64,000 nt of DNA, taken from positions 1 to 64,000 of the forward strand of contig JALKBU010000080.1 of NCBI GenBank assembly GCA_023091735.1, in the 5' to 3' direction. The notes beneath the pieces are model-generated. The model was not told the DNA's origin, searched no databases, and worked only from the letters and a program-made list of their open reading frames with translations. Shown piece after piece: positions 20,728 to 30,375 of this stretch. Source of the DNA: Trichomonas tenax (taxonomy: Eukaryota > Parabasalia > Trichomonadida > Trichomonadidae). Made by a program: the position numbers and the translations under genes. The stretch's first letter is position 1. Every line of letters starts with the position of its first letter.

Positions 20728-21336
20728 TTAATCAAGATATCTTCGCAAAATCAATGGTGCCTTAAAGATCGCTGTCTTTGTGATGACAGGGAAAACGTAT
20801 AACAAATAGAATGTTAAGTGGCCGGCGATGATACCAATGATTAAGTGCATAATTCCACCTCCTTGAGCAATATACATGAACATGTTGAAAAATGGGACCC
20901 ACTTCAACGGGATTGGAATAATGCCGAAGATAAGCATATTCTGTTCGATTAATTTACCCGCGATAAACAAAATTGCTGTTGATAAAGAGTGAGCGAGCAA
21001 AATTTCACCGAAAATACCAGAAAGGACGTATATTGGAATGGTTGTAAGTAATATTATGAACAAAAAGTTCGATTTTCTGTGTCCAAAAATTCCAACTTCT
21101 AATTGATGAATGAACATGAAATTGATGAAGCAGCTTATGATGGTGTTGAAGTCTATTTTGCCGTAGAATAACATACCTGTGACAAGAGTCCAAATATGGC
21201 CTTTACCAAACGTTAATTGTGGTAAATAGATGATATACTGGACTGGGAGAATGCCTGTAACGTAGAGGACCTCAACTATTATGACACCGGCGGCCCAATA
21301 GAATGTTATAGGCGACGTGCGCATCAAATCATCCAT
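20728..21336 (-). CDS. Derlin-family ER protein (Der1-like)
   Basis: 202 residues from the ATG at 21336. An upstream in-frame ATG at 21423 would add a basic, unconserved leader, and a TCAAATA initiator variant sits 8-14 nt before 21336, so the shorter start is preferred. Derlin features are an SPITFYWAAGV opening, TFGKGHIWTLVTGMLFYG, QLEVGIFG, several spans, and the C-terminal IIAGHLTFYLLYVFPV followed by APLILRRYL. Derlins are rhomboid-like pseudoproteases that form part of the ER channel for misfolded proteins (ERAD). No catalytic Ser/His pair is visible, as expected. Two TTTACATGNCA motifs lie about 205-230 bp upstream. Confidence 0.85.
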   Translation of the reverse strand: MDDLMRTSPITFYWAAGVIIVEVLYVTGILPVQYIIYLPQLTFGKGHIWTLVTGMLFYGKIDFNTIISCFINFMFIHQLEVGIFGHRKSNFLFIILLTTIPIYVLSGIFGEILLAHSLSTAILFIAGKLIEQNMLIFGIIPIPLKWVPFFNMFMYIAQGGGIMHLIIGIIAGHLTFYLLYVFPVITKTAIFKAPLILRRYLD

Positions 21337-21866
21337 TTTTTTTATTTGACACTTTTTTGTTTGATTTTTGGCACTTTTTGCAAACATATTACCATGCGAA
21401 CAAACAAACAATTTCAATTGCAAAGTGGACTGAAATTAAAGATATAAATTCACTATTAGACATATAATGGAAATATATCATCAATCATCTTCAAATTTTA
21501 TCTCAATATTACTTTTCCAAACAAATCTAGGGAATACTTTACATGACAAAAATATTTTTACATGTCATTTTAATATTTACATCTTTGTGTTTTTCTTCAC
21601 ATACATTGTCTATTTATGATCCATATCTAATAAAATTAGTTTCATAGATGATTCACCCATATTTGTGCATTGAATATCTAGTTTAGAAATAGTTACTTCA
21701 ATTGAAATTCAATTCATTTTTCCAAAAATAATAATGAGATTGGTGGATACTCTTCTTCATTACTTAAGCATAATTTAAGCAAATCTATGCTTAAAGAATT
21801 GATGTCAATGGAATGCATTAGAGATGCAAAAATGAAATAGGATTAAGTCACTTTTTGTTTTTTCCA
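21337..21866. other. Divergent intergenic region, Derlin and discoidin-like gene
   Basis: Contains TTTACATGACA (21538-21548) and TTTACATGTCA (21557-21567), spaced 19 bp, and the Inr at 21848. No other gene found. Confidence 0.5.
21538..21567. promoter_or_regulatory. Paired TTTACATGNCA motifs
   Basis: Two copies 19 bp apart in a divergent promoter region, in the same orientation relative to Derlin as the site upstream of SCAMP. Confidence 0.45.
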
Positions 21867-22512
21867 ATGTTATTTTCTTTGATTTGTGAAAGTATTTTAG
21901 ATGAAAAGAACTATATCCTCAAACGTGCTTATCAGCAAAACATCATTGAATACTCAGTGAGCGGTTCATCATCACAGCATATCAATGCAACTTACAAAAC
22001 CAGAATATGCATTTGATCATATTGATAAAACCTATGATTGGTGCTCTAATTGCGGTAAAACAAGAACTGATTTCCCATGGATCATCCTCAGCATTAAAAA
22101 TCACGACATGAAAATTTCCGGATATTACTTAAAATCAGGATGCTGTGAACGCTTTTGCTGCTGCTCAGATGGTAATTATTGCTGTGAATGCTGCTTATAC
22201 AGCTGGTCACTGCAAATCTCAAAAGACAATAAAACATGGAAGACTGTTCACAAGATCGAAAAAGATTATGAAATGCGTCGCTGCAAAGACAAAACATACA
22301 AGTTTAGCGAGACATACACATTCAAATACGTCCGTTTGATCCATGATGAAGCTTGTTACAGTGATCCATCTTGCATTGCATTGAATAAGTTCGAGCTTAT
22401 AGGAACATACGATTCTAATGGATATTCAGATAATATTAACATTGACAACGAAGAAGATGATGTTAGTATCATTGGACACACTCAAAGCGTAGAATATAAT
22501 ATAAGCATATAA
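21867..22512 (+). pseudogene. Cys-rich discoidin-like protein, tandem copy 1, 5' frameshift
   Basis: The Inr TCACTTTTT (21848-21856) predicts a start at ATG 21867. That frame encodes the same N-terminus as copy 2 (CESILDEKN, LKRAYQ, IIEYSVSGSSS) but goes out of frame near 21985, because 8 nt present in copy 2 are missing at an AATG repeat. The rest (21985-22512, 175 residues) is fully open from an internal ATG and conserved: WCSNCGKTRTDFPWI, a CCxxxCCC...CCxCC cluster, SWSLQISKDNKTWKTVH and FKYVRLIHDEACY. The fold signature is F5/8 type C (discoidin, carbohydrate-binding) with a Cys-rich insertion. It is either a pseudogene or a shortened protein using the inner ATG. High sequence conservation suggests that decay is recent. 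Confidence 0.6.
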
Positions 22513-22864
22513 AAATCTCAATTGTTGTTTCGAATAAAGTCAATTTTACGAAAACTTTTTACTGATTTGTTTTTACTTCTGTAACTATTAGATTCTCATT
22601 ATGTTTCATTCAGATATTGCAACCGGTTGAAGATTACATGACTTATAATTATTATATTATATCAAATGCTGCTGTAGAAAATTTGATGCTTTAAGAGCAA
22701 ATGATTTCATTACATGTGCTTTTGGTAATAAGACTATCAATCATCTTGCGAAGAAAAGATAATATTGGGGATTAGAGCTGTTTCTATGACGGCTGAATCT
22801 AAACTATGGAAAGAGAATCATGAGTTTCATAGCACTTTTCATCAGTGTCACTTTTTATAAGTTC
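22513..22864. other. Spacer between tandem discoidin-like copies
   Basis: No gene. It ends with the Inr TCACTTTTT at 22848-22856 and has GATTACATGACTT near 22626, a weak relative of the TTTACATGACA motif. Confidence 0.45.
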
Positions 22865-23509
22865 ATGATGTTTGCTTATTTGCTATGTGAAAGTATTTTC
22901 GATGAAAAGAATTCTATTCTCAAACGTGCATATCAAAGCAATCTCATTGAGTATTCAGCGAGTGGTTCATCATCGCAATTTATCAATGGAACAATGCAAC
23001 TAACTAAACCTGAATATGCATTTGATCAGATCACCAAGAATTATGATTGGTGCTCCAATTGCGGTAAAACACGTACTGATTTTCCATGGATTATCTTTGG
23101 TGTTAAAAATCACGAAATGAAGTTATCAGGATATTACTTAAAAGCCGGTTGCTGCGAACGGGAGTGTTGCTGTGAAGCTGAAGGATATTGCTGTGAGTGC
23201 TGTTTGTTCAGCTGGTCATTGCAAATCTCAAACGATAATTCAACATGGAAGACAGTTCACATAATCGAAAAAGACTATGAAATGCGTCGCTGCAAAGACA
23301 AAACCTACAAATTCAGTGAAACATACACATGCAAATATGTTCGTTTGATCCAAGATGAAACATGCTATAACAATCCTCCTTGCATCGCTTTGAACAAGAT
23401 TGAACTTATTGGAACTTTCGATTCTGATGGATTTTCTGATGATGTTAATATGGATAACGAAGAAGATGATGTTAGTATCATTGGACACATCTCAAAACAT
23501 AGAATATAA
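22865..23509 (+). CDS. Cys-rich discoidin-like (F5/8 type C) protein, tandem copy 2
   Basis: 214 residues from ATG 22865, which lies 15 nt after the Inr A in TCACTTTTT. The in-frame ATG at 22820 precedes the Inr and is rejected. The domain (about 50-195) has the discoidin pattern: FPWIIFGVKNHEMKLSGYYL, then SWSLQISNDNSTWKTVH, CKYVRLIQDETCY and LNKIELIGT. Between the first strands is an unusual cluster of about ten Cys (CCERECCCEAEGYCCECC) that could bind metal or form disulfides. No signal peptide or anchor is visible, so a cytosolic role is possible. Trichomonads have many F5/8 domain proteins, usually on BTB-like proteins. The ligand is unknown. Confidence 0.7.
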   Translation: MMFAYLLCESIFDEKNSILKRAYQSNLIEYSASGSSSQFINGTMQLTKPEYAFDQITKNYDWCSNCGKTRTDFPWIIFGVKNHEMKLSGYYLKAGCCERECCCEAEGYCCECCLFSWSLQISNDNSTWKTVHIIEKDYEMRRCKDKTYKFSETYTCKYVRLIQDETCYNNPPCIALNKIELIGTFDSDGFSDDVNMDNEEDDVSIIGHISKHRI

Positions 23510-23774
23510 AACTAAATATTTTTGTTGATAATTATTTTATTTAAAATACAGAAATGTCAATATAGATATAAAAATCTATTTTGAGAACTATAAATTTCAT
23601 GGGTGCTTTGATTCAAAATAGAATATTTTAATCAAAAATTATGATATTGATTATAATTCATTCATAATATATTGTTTATGGCTAAAAGGATTTAAGCTGT
23701 TTATTAATTAGATTTTTAGATAATTTTGAGTTTTGTTTTTGGAAAAATGAACGTTTATAAATTTAGTAAAATTC

Positions 23775-25052
23775 ATGAATCAGAACCTTTGCAGTCATTT
23801 GTCGAAACTTGGATATGACAAAACAATGGAGTACCTGAAAAAGTATTCTACTGCATCAAATGATTCGATTCCTTCGTTTTACATTCCATCACAAAAACAA
23901 ATTTTGAAATTATACACAACATTCACAGCAGTACAAGGACTAGAGCGTTTTCACCTGAAATATCCATCGCCTAAAGAAGTTAAAGACTTAAAAGTTCAAG
24001 CAGACAAAATTACGCAATCTGCCTTCAGTTTTCAATCAGCTGCCAGATACGGTGGCAAAACTATAAACTACAAGCAGTATATGCAACTCCGAGAATCCTC
24101 AACACAGTGTATCGCCGACTTTTTGACATCAACATTATTTATCCAACTAAATGGTGGCTTAGTTTCAACAATTCCTTACGATGAATTCTTCAATTATCTA
24201 TTTACCGTCGCCTTTTCCGTTCCACACATTAAAACACTTTTATCTTACGATATTTCGAACTCAGGAGTCATATCGCAAGAAAATTTCGCGAAATATGTTG
24301 CACAGATGGTCGATAGAATCTATTTCGTCGAATATTTTACAAAAAAAAATCATGAATTCAAGCAATATTATATTCAATATGTTGTTAACGTTATATTTGT
24401 ACGTTTGGATCCATTAGGAACGAGAATGTTGAACCTCAGCAGTCTAATGGAGGATAAAACATTCACTCAATGGACATGTTTAGATCCAACACTTGATCCT
24501 GATGAAGATGATGAAAGTTTCAAGAAAAACACGTTCGGACCAATAATATCGAAGGCTTATGTTGATGTTTTCTCTAAAATCAACATGAATCACGATGGTA
24601 TATTGACGGCAGAAGATGTGATGCAGATTCCTGGAATTAGATGGTGCAGGACATTCTCTGAGTCGTTAATAAGCAAGGCATCGCCTGCTCCAAACTTTGA
24701 GTGGTTCGTGAGAGCGCAGTATTGCTATGATTTCATTGGCGAGCCATGGGCAAACGCTTTCTATTTCGATGTGATGGACATCAATGGTGATGGCGTTATA
24801 ACAGAAGAAGATCTTGCTCCGATATATGCAGATGTATCAGCAGTCTATAAGCAAGTCGGCCCCGTCAATCCTCTTCCACCGCTCAGATGGATTGTTGACG
24901 AAATGCTTGATTTATATGGAGTATCAAATGGTGAAATTTCTAAACAACTTTTCATCAACACAAAGTCAACATCAGGCTTCGTTCGCCACCTAGTTGATAT
25001 CAGAGGTTTCATCAAATGGGAGGGTGACTACGATATCCTTCAACCAAAGTAA
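23775..25052 (+). CDS. PP2A regulatory subunit B''-like EF-hand protein
   Basis: 425 residues. Its layout fits the B'' (PR72/G5PR) class of protein phosphatase 2A regulators: a helical N-terminal half, a degenerate EF-hand pair around DISNSGVISQENF, then calcium-binding loops NMNHDGILTAED (about 273-284) and DINGDGVITEED (about 335-346), followed by LPPLRWIVDEMLDLYG and a C-terminal LVDIRGFIKWE that matches the B'' end. Such subunits target PP2A and can make it calcium-responsive. The second loop has all ligand positions; the first lacks an Asp at its first position. The ATG at 23775 is the first in frame and lies just inside a TTCATGAA that could be the Inr. Confidence 0.7.
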   Translation: MNQNLCSHLSKLGYDKTMEYLKKYSTASNDSIPSFYIPSQKQILKLYTTFTAVQGLERFHLKYPSPKEVKDLKVQADKITQSAFSFQSAARYGGKTINYKQYMQLRESSTQCIADFLTSTLFIQLNGGLVSTIPYDEFFNYLFTVAFSVPHIKTLLSYDISNSGVISQENFAKYVAQMVDRIYFVEYFTKKNHEFKQYYIQYVVNVIFVRLDPLGTRMLNLSSLMEDKTFTQWTCLDPTLDPDEDDESFKKNTFGPIISKAYVDVFSKINMNHDGILTAEDVMQIPGIRWCRTFSESLISKASPAPNFEWFVRAQYCYDFIGEPWANAFYFDVMDINGDGVITEEDLAPIYADVSAVYKQVGPVNPLPPLRWIVDEMLDLYGVSNGEISKQLFINTKSTSGFVRHLVDIRGFIKWEGDYDILQPK

Positions 25053-25209
25053 TGAAAGTATTGTTTATCTTATTCGAAATAATGTAATTGTTATAAAGTG
25101 CATTTTATGTATCAATCTATAAAATTCTTATAAATATATATGATACCAAAAGAGATGGGCTCTAATATTACGTTTTCATCATGAGCTATATTTTTGTTTG
25201 TAAAAATAT

Positions 25210-25260
25210 GTTACATGACAAAAATTAATGATATTTGCCATGTATAAATTTTACACGACA
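25210..25260. promoter_or_regulatory. Cluster of TTTACATGNCA-type motifs
   Basis: GTTACATGACA (25210-25220), TGCCATGTATAAA (25236-25248) and TTTACACGACA (25250-25260) fall within 65 bp of the RRM gene's ATG. Confidence 0.4.
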
Positions 25261-25273
25261 TTTTCAAATTATA

Positions 25274-25672
25274 ATGAGTAAAAGAGCTTCAACACAACGC
25301 TTAGAAGCAATATATAAAAAGTGCCAAGAAATCGAACTCAGAAGATCAATGCATTCCAATCAGCATCCTTATGCGATTTTTTATGACGAAGAAAAGATTG
25401 ATTTAGATGTGAAACCGAATTTCATTATCTTTCAAGCTTTGGATATGAATAATGAGAGTTATAATTCAGTTATAGAAAACATGTTTTCATTATATGGCGA
25501 TGTTAAGCAAGTTTATTATGATTCAAGATTCGAAAATTATTATTTTGTCGAATTTGAGAACAACGAAGCTGTTGATGAAGCTATAGAATACGCAAAGAAT
25601 AGAAGAATAGCAATTAAAGGAATTCCTATCAATGTTTACAGAGTTCGCACAAAACAAGCTCAGCGATGGTAA
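25274..25672 (+). CDS. Small RRM-type RNA-binding protein
   Basis: 132 residues from ATG 25274 (MSKRAST). An upstream in-frame ATG at 25235 falls inside the motif cluster and before the TCAAATT initiator, so it is rejected. Residues about 47-125 follow the RNA recognition motif order: NFIIFQALD (beta 1), a helix through MFSLYGDVKQVYYDSR, YYFVEFENNEAVDEAIEYA (beta 3 and helix 2), and GIPINVYRV (beta 4). The RNP1 segment YYFVEF is present in reduced form. The protein is a single RRM with a basic N-terminus and probably binds RNA. A splicing or mRNA-fate role is possible but not shown. Confidence 0.65.
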   Translation: MSKRASTQRLEAIYKKCQEIELRRSMHSNQHPYAIFYDEEKIDLDVKPNFIIFQALDMNNESYNSVIENMFSLYGDVKQVYYDSRFENYYFVEFENNEAVDEAIEYAKNRRIAIKGIPINVYRVRTKQAQRW

Positions 25673-25841
25673 TTATAGATTGTTTGTACTTCCTTGCTTC
25701 AATATTAAACTTTTACTATTTATTATTAACATATTTTTATAATAATTTCAATAATATGCTAACACCTTCTTAATGTGTAGTTTTACTATTAGTTTTTATT
25801 GAACTAATTTCACTTTTAAGTATTGGTTTCTGGTTTATGTG

Positions 25842-28334
25842 ATGAATGAATTATTGAAGTTCATTAACGAATCTCATAACCAAGAAGAAATCGATGTAGT
25901 CACAAAAAGCATTTTAGAAATGGAATTTAATGAACATGTTATCAATGAATTTCTCATTTTTATTCAATCATCAGACTCAAATATTCAATTTAAGACTACA
26001 GCACTGTTGATTTTGTCATTAAAACTACGTCAAACATGGGAAAATATACCAGAATCTACAAAAATATTCATTCGTGATTCTATCAAATTATTAATACAGA
26101 ACACACTGAACATTGATCCAAAAATTATCAATAAGTTTGTGTTTGAGATTTTTGGTTTCTTGACAAATGATAGTGTTATCGATGAAACTTATTTGAATTC
26201 AATAAACTACGATGAAAGTTCACCAAACAGTATCATAGCATATAGCTTATTGATGAAATCACTGGGAAAAGCACTATATTATTCCAAGTCACATAAGTTA
26301 ATGAATTTATTATTTCAAATTCAATATCAATCTTTATTCACATCAATTACAACTTCAAATTCAAAAATATCGACCAAATACTTATGTTTAGCTCTGATGT
26401 ACATTTCCAACTATTTGGAAGCAAATCATGAAATATTTGATCAAATTTCAACAATAACTTATCAGCACACGTTACAATTACTAGCAGATAATAACATTGA
26501 AGAATCAGTTCATGATGCTTATATGAGACTTCAAATATCATTGATAAATAGCAATTTATTAACAAATGAACAAATCATACGAGAAAACTTTGAATTAATA
26601 CACGATCTGTTTATGAAATCGAGCAGCTATAATGTGAGAAGTCATATTCTGGAATTTTACCAAATTGATAATCAAATCATAATTAATTGTGTTGAAAGCA
26701 ATTTAACTAAGATATTATCAGACATTTTGAATTCTATATTCACTGCAGTGAATTTGGATATCAATTTAATTACTGAAGATCCAATATCTTTTTGCTCAAC
26801 TAATTCATTTGATGGATTATCTTATGATTACAAAGTTGATATATTAACACTTTCTTATAGATTTATTCGCTATTTAACCAAGAGATTCTCAGAAGCAATA
26901 GAATATATTGTATCGAAGATGGATTATACTTTTAAAACGAATCCAATTGATTTCTTTTGTCATATAAGTTTTGTTTATTGTGGTTGGAAGGATATTTACA
27001 AGATAAATGAAGAATTTTATAATAATTTTCTTCAACAATCAGAAACTATACTATCAGGTGACTCAGATCTGAATACAATAGCTATTTTAAGATTAATATC
27101 AGAAGTAGAGCTTCCAATCACACATAACTTAATTTTCCATATATTAAACTTAGCAGATTGCGATAGCATTCACATTAAGTACTTTGCAATATATACGCTG
27201 TCAAAGCTATTGACTGGACCTATAGATTACAGTCCAATTCTATCAGAGATTGATATTAATCAATTAATTTTGCTGTTTTTCAATATATCACATGAATTCG
27301 GTGATCCTGACATTCTAAACGGAGTAGAATATCTAATGACTGTTGGATCTTGTCGAGAAACAATTTTAGCAAATTCTCAAGAATTAATTTCAATTTTCTT
27401 TTCTAGATTAGATTCAACTGTTAATTGTTCCGACATCTTTGAAAGCATCAAACAAATAATTTATTTTTCAAAAGATGCCTCCATAGAACTCTTAGATCAG
27501 AATATAACAAGAATTTGCGAATCTATTCATGAATTAAGTCAGTATTTGCTAGATGGATTACTTGCAGTGCCAACTTCTGATGTGTTGGTATTATGCAGCT
27601 ATTATTCATCAAATGATGTATTATGGACAATAATTAATTCATTATCTTCGGAATTCCTTGTAGATTGCTCTAACGAAGTACTTGAGAACTTTGGGATTGT
27701 AATACATAATGTATCTTTACTCGACACAAACAAAACACAAGAAAAAGCACAATTATTACAAAACTTATTAGATTGCTGTGTTAATATCAATTTCTCTCTA
27801 GTATCATATATAGCAAGTGCCATGCTTCAATATGATAATATGGTTGCAGATGTTGAAGATTTTATTTCCAAGATTATTCAATTGATATATCAAAATAACG
27901 AAATATCAAAGTTCACAGAATTTATTTATACAATTTTTACATTGTATCCATCACATGCCATTAGTATTCTGAATTCTAACATTTGTTTAGTAATTGAAAG
28001 ATATTTATCAGAAGCAAATTCGAAAATCGACTCGATTTATGCTGCTATTACATTAGTACCTTATCTTGATGCTATGTCTTCTGAAATTGTCATGAAAATT
28101 TCTCTTCTTGATGTTGATCCAACATTGGTTTTTAATGAATCTGTTAAACTCGTGAGAATCCCAGACACAATCACAAGGCATCAAAATATTTTATCATTTT
28201 TGAGATCTTTTAATGATTCAAACAGAGATATTTCAATCAGAGTTGGAATCGGTGAGTTTCTTGAAAAGGTAGAAATATTAGAACTCATGCAAGCAATTCA
28301 AAACATTGAAACTGAGAACGAGTCTACACAATGA
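25842..28334 (+). CDS. Karyopherin/importin-beta-like helical-repeat protein
   Basis: 830 residues from ATG 25842; the GTG just before it is not a likely start. TCACTTTTAA at 25810-25819 is a good Inr about 30 nt upstream. The whole protein is predicted alpha-helical with HEAT-like pairs. Residues about 45-90 (NIQFKTTALLILSLKLRQTW, then IPESTKIFIRDSIKLLIQ) resemble the importin-beta N-terminal domain that binds Ran. Later repeats diverge strongly. Karyopherins carry cargo through nuclear pores. The assignment rests on this N-terminal pattern and on length (importins are usually 850-1100). Another HEAT scaffold is the alternative. Confidence 0.45.
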   Translation: MNELLKFINESHNQEEIDVVTKSILEMEFNEHVINEFLIFIQSSDSNIQFKTTALLILSLKLRQTWENIPESTKIFIRDSIKLLIQNTLNIDPKIINKFVFEIFGFLTNDSVIDETYLNSINYDESSPNSIIAYSLLMKSLGKALYYSKSHKLMNLLFQIQYQSLFTSITTSNSKISTKYLCLALMYISNYLEANHEIFDQISTITYQHTLQLLADNNIEESVHDAYMRLQISLINSNLLTNEQIIRENFELIHDLFMKSSSYNVRSHILEFYQIDNQIIINCVESNLTKILSDILNSIFTAVNLDINLITEDPISFCSTNSFDGLSYDYKVDILTLSYRFIRYLTKRFSEAIEYIVSKMDYTFKTNPIDFFCHISFVYCGWKDIYKINEEFYNNFLQQSETILSGDSDLNTIAILRLISEVELPITHNLIFHILNLADCDSIHIKYFAIYTLSKLLTGPIDYSPILSEIDINQLILLFFNISHEFGDPDILNGVEYLMTVGSCRETILANSQELISIFFSRLDSTVNCSDIFESIKQIIYFSKDASIELLDQNITRICESIHELSQYLLDGLLAVPTSDVLVLCSYYSSNDVLWTIINSLSSEFLVDCSNEVLENFGIVIHNVSLLDTNKTQEKAQLLQNLLDCCVNINFSLVSYIASAMLQYDNMVADVEDFISKIIQLIYQNNEISKFTEFIYTIFTLYPSHAISILNSNICLVIERYLSEANSKIDSIYAAITLVPYLDAMSSEIVMKISLLDVDPTLVFNESVKLVRIPDTITRHQNILSFLRSFNDSNRDISIRVGIGEFLEKVEILELMQAIQNIETENESTQ

Positions 28335-29585
28335 AAATAATATATTTCTAAAAATATTATTTCAATTTAGAATCCAGTTTGTATGTAAATATTATCTTTT
28401 CTATGTGTTGTATCTAGATTGTATTTTTAAATGATTGATAATGAAAATAATCAAATTTGAAAAATATTATCTTTGACTAGTGGCTAATTTGCTGACAAAC
28501 ATTATATATATATCATTTTGTATAAATGCTAGCCTTCTCAAGCTAAGTTAGGAAAAAAAAACAAGATTGTAATTTGGTACGCATTTCGAAAATCACGCCT
28601 GTGATGACACTGTATTTAAATAGGGGATGCATCCAATATTTAGGGGACGAAAATTATATACAGATATATTGATATACGCATGTGCAGAATGCTGTATCTA
28701 TTCTAATTAATCAGATCTGAGCGTTTGAAAATTTAATTTAAATTTTATCTATCTCTAATAATGACTATAGTCAACTATATTTCAATTCATATTGCCCAGG
28801 TATGTATAGAACATGGAGCATTGAATCGAAATCTAGATGTTTATGTAAAAATACATCAGAATTGCAAAAGTGTGAGATTTTTGAGTGATTTTATGGTCTT
28901 CAGCAGTTTCTCTAAGTATAAGCAGCGTATTCTAGTTAGTAAAATGCTGTAAAATCCCTTCAAGAGCCTAGATGCCTTATTTGCGATGAAGTTGCGATAA
29001 TATCGAAGATTGAGAATTCTTGAATGAAGCACCACTAGTTTTTCACTGGCAAGAGCAATGACTGCACTGATTGATTCTTAGAACTAGTGAAAAACTAGTG
29101 GAGAACGCATTACCACATTTGGTAGCGCACATATAAGTTTAAAATTAATAAATAAGGGGTAGGGGATGCATCATAAATTTCCCTTTTATGGGTAAATTTG
29201 AACGGTGTCTTCTATCGTCACATTTTTTTGGTGTCCAACATAACCTTAGACACTCTCAAATTTTGAATTGTGCTTGACGGTTTTTGATACACCATTCAAA
29301 AAAATTTAAATGCAAGATAATAAAAAATATGCAACCTATAGATATAGTCAATTCGTTTGGCTGAATTAGAATTTTCAAAAGAGTTGATTTTTACTCCAAA
29401 AACTCAAAACAAACACAAAAAATCGAAATTTAAAATGGAAACACACCTGAGAAAACTGGACATGGAACTCAGGACACACTTTTTCACTTTCTCGAAAAGC
29501 GTATAATTTGGGGATTTAGCATGTAGTATATAATTCTTTTTATTTAATATGGAGGAGTGTTGTATTTTCAAGTTTTCATGCCAGT
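28335..29585. other. Intergenic region downstream of uS13
   Basis: No gene found; a 63-codon frame at 28761 looks random. It contains a perfect inverted repeat at 29032-29101 and TAGGGGATGCATC twice (about 28622 and 29160). Confidence 0.5.
29032..29101. repeat. Perfect 16-bp inverted repeat
   Basis: CCACTAGTTTTTCACT (29032-29047) is exactly complementary to 29086-29101, with a 38-nt loop between. It could be a hairpin in DNA or RNA, or the remains of a small palindromic element. It lies about 480 bp beyond the 3' end of uS13. Confidence 0.7.
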
Positions 29586-30053
29586 TTAGTCTTTCTTGCG
29601 CTCGACACCGAGGGCACCACCCTTACGGCCTGTAGACTTTGTGGACTGGCCACGAACCTTGAGGCCGAGACCGTGGCGGATACCACGTTTCATTCTCATC
29701 TTCTTCATACGCTCGATTTCAGAACGGAGGTTAGCACCGAGATCTGTAGCAACCCAGTGAGTGTCCTGACCTGTAGCGCGGTCGAATCTGCGGTTGAGCA
29801 TCCATCTTGGGATTCCATGCTCTGTTGGGTTCTGGATGATGGAGACGATGAGTTCCTCCTCCTTTGGTGTGAGTGTACCGGCGCGGCGGAGTGGGTCGAG
29901 GCCAGCACGGCGGACGACGGCGTGAGCGAATCTGCGGCCAAGACCAGGGATGTTTGTGAGGGCGAGGTAGAGTGGGCGGCGGCCGTCAACATTTGTTGAG
30001 AGCATACGGACCATATCGCGGAAAGCCGCTGGATCAATAACATCGATTGGCAT
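29586..30053 (-). CDS. RPS18: Small-subunit ribosomal protein uS13 (S18)
   Basis: 155 residues, the usual length for eukaryotic S18. It has the uS13 core: NVDGRRPLYLALTNIPGLGRR-type opening, PTEHGIPRWMLNRRFD, then the conserved tail RMKKMRMKRGIRHGLGLKVRGQ and a basic GRKGG end. It binds the head of the 40S subunit near the P-site tRNA. Codon use is strongly biased and the gene is distinctly more GC-rich than its surroundings, as expected for a highly expressed gene. TTTACATGTCA lies about 200 bp upstream. No TCACTTTT-type Inr is evident, so the initiator is uncertain. Confidence 0.95.
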   Translation of the reverse strand: MPIDVIDPAAFRDMVRMLSTNVDGRRPLYLALTNIPGLGRRFAHAVVRRAGLDPLRRAGTLTPKEEELIVSIIQNPTEHGIPRWMLNRRFDRATGQDTHWVATDLGANLRSEIERMKKMRMKRGIRHGLGLKVRGQSTKSTGRKGGALGVERKKD

Positions 30054-30375
30054 CTATTTCAAAAGAGAGAGCCATTCCAGTTTACAACTATTCAAAAATT
30101 ATTATGGGGTTAACGTTACTACCCCTAAAATTCTTTCTTTTATGATATTTAGCATTTTTATAGTTTACCAATTCCAAATTTCCTAAAATTAGCCGTTTTA
30201 GATTTTTAAAATTTTATTGGCATCCCCTATTTTGACAAATTCGAAAATTTACATGTCAAATATCAAAAAGATCTTTAATGATATTTTTTTGTAAATTAAA
30301 GAATCGACGGAAATGATTTTGAAATACTATTAAAACCATTTAAAAGTTATAACGAGAGAGAACATGTATTTATTG
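30054..30375. other. Intergenic region upstream of uS13
   Basis: Contains GCATCCCCTATTT near 30219 and TTTACATGTCA at 30248-30258; no gene seen. Confidence 0.5.
30248..30258. promoter_or_regulatory. TTTACATGTCA motif
   Basis: A full palindrome-like member of the motif set (TGACATGTAAA on the uS13 strand), about 200 bp upstream of uS13. Confidence 0.4.

Noticed and set aside
28799..28952. GTATGT at 28800 with a 63-codon frame as a possible spliced gene
   Set aside because: No ACTAACACACAG-type acceptor downstream and no protein-like sequence to join.
29673..30043. Long frames on both strands over the uS13 gene
   Set aside because: The uS13 frame is unmistakable; the others are shadows favoured by its higher GC content.
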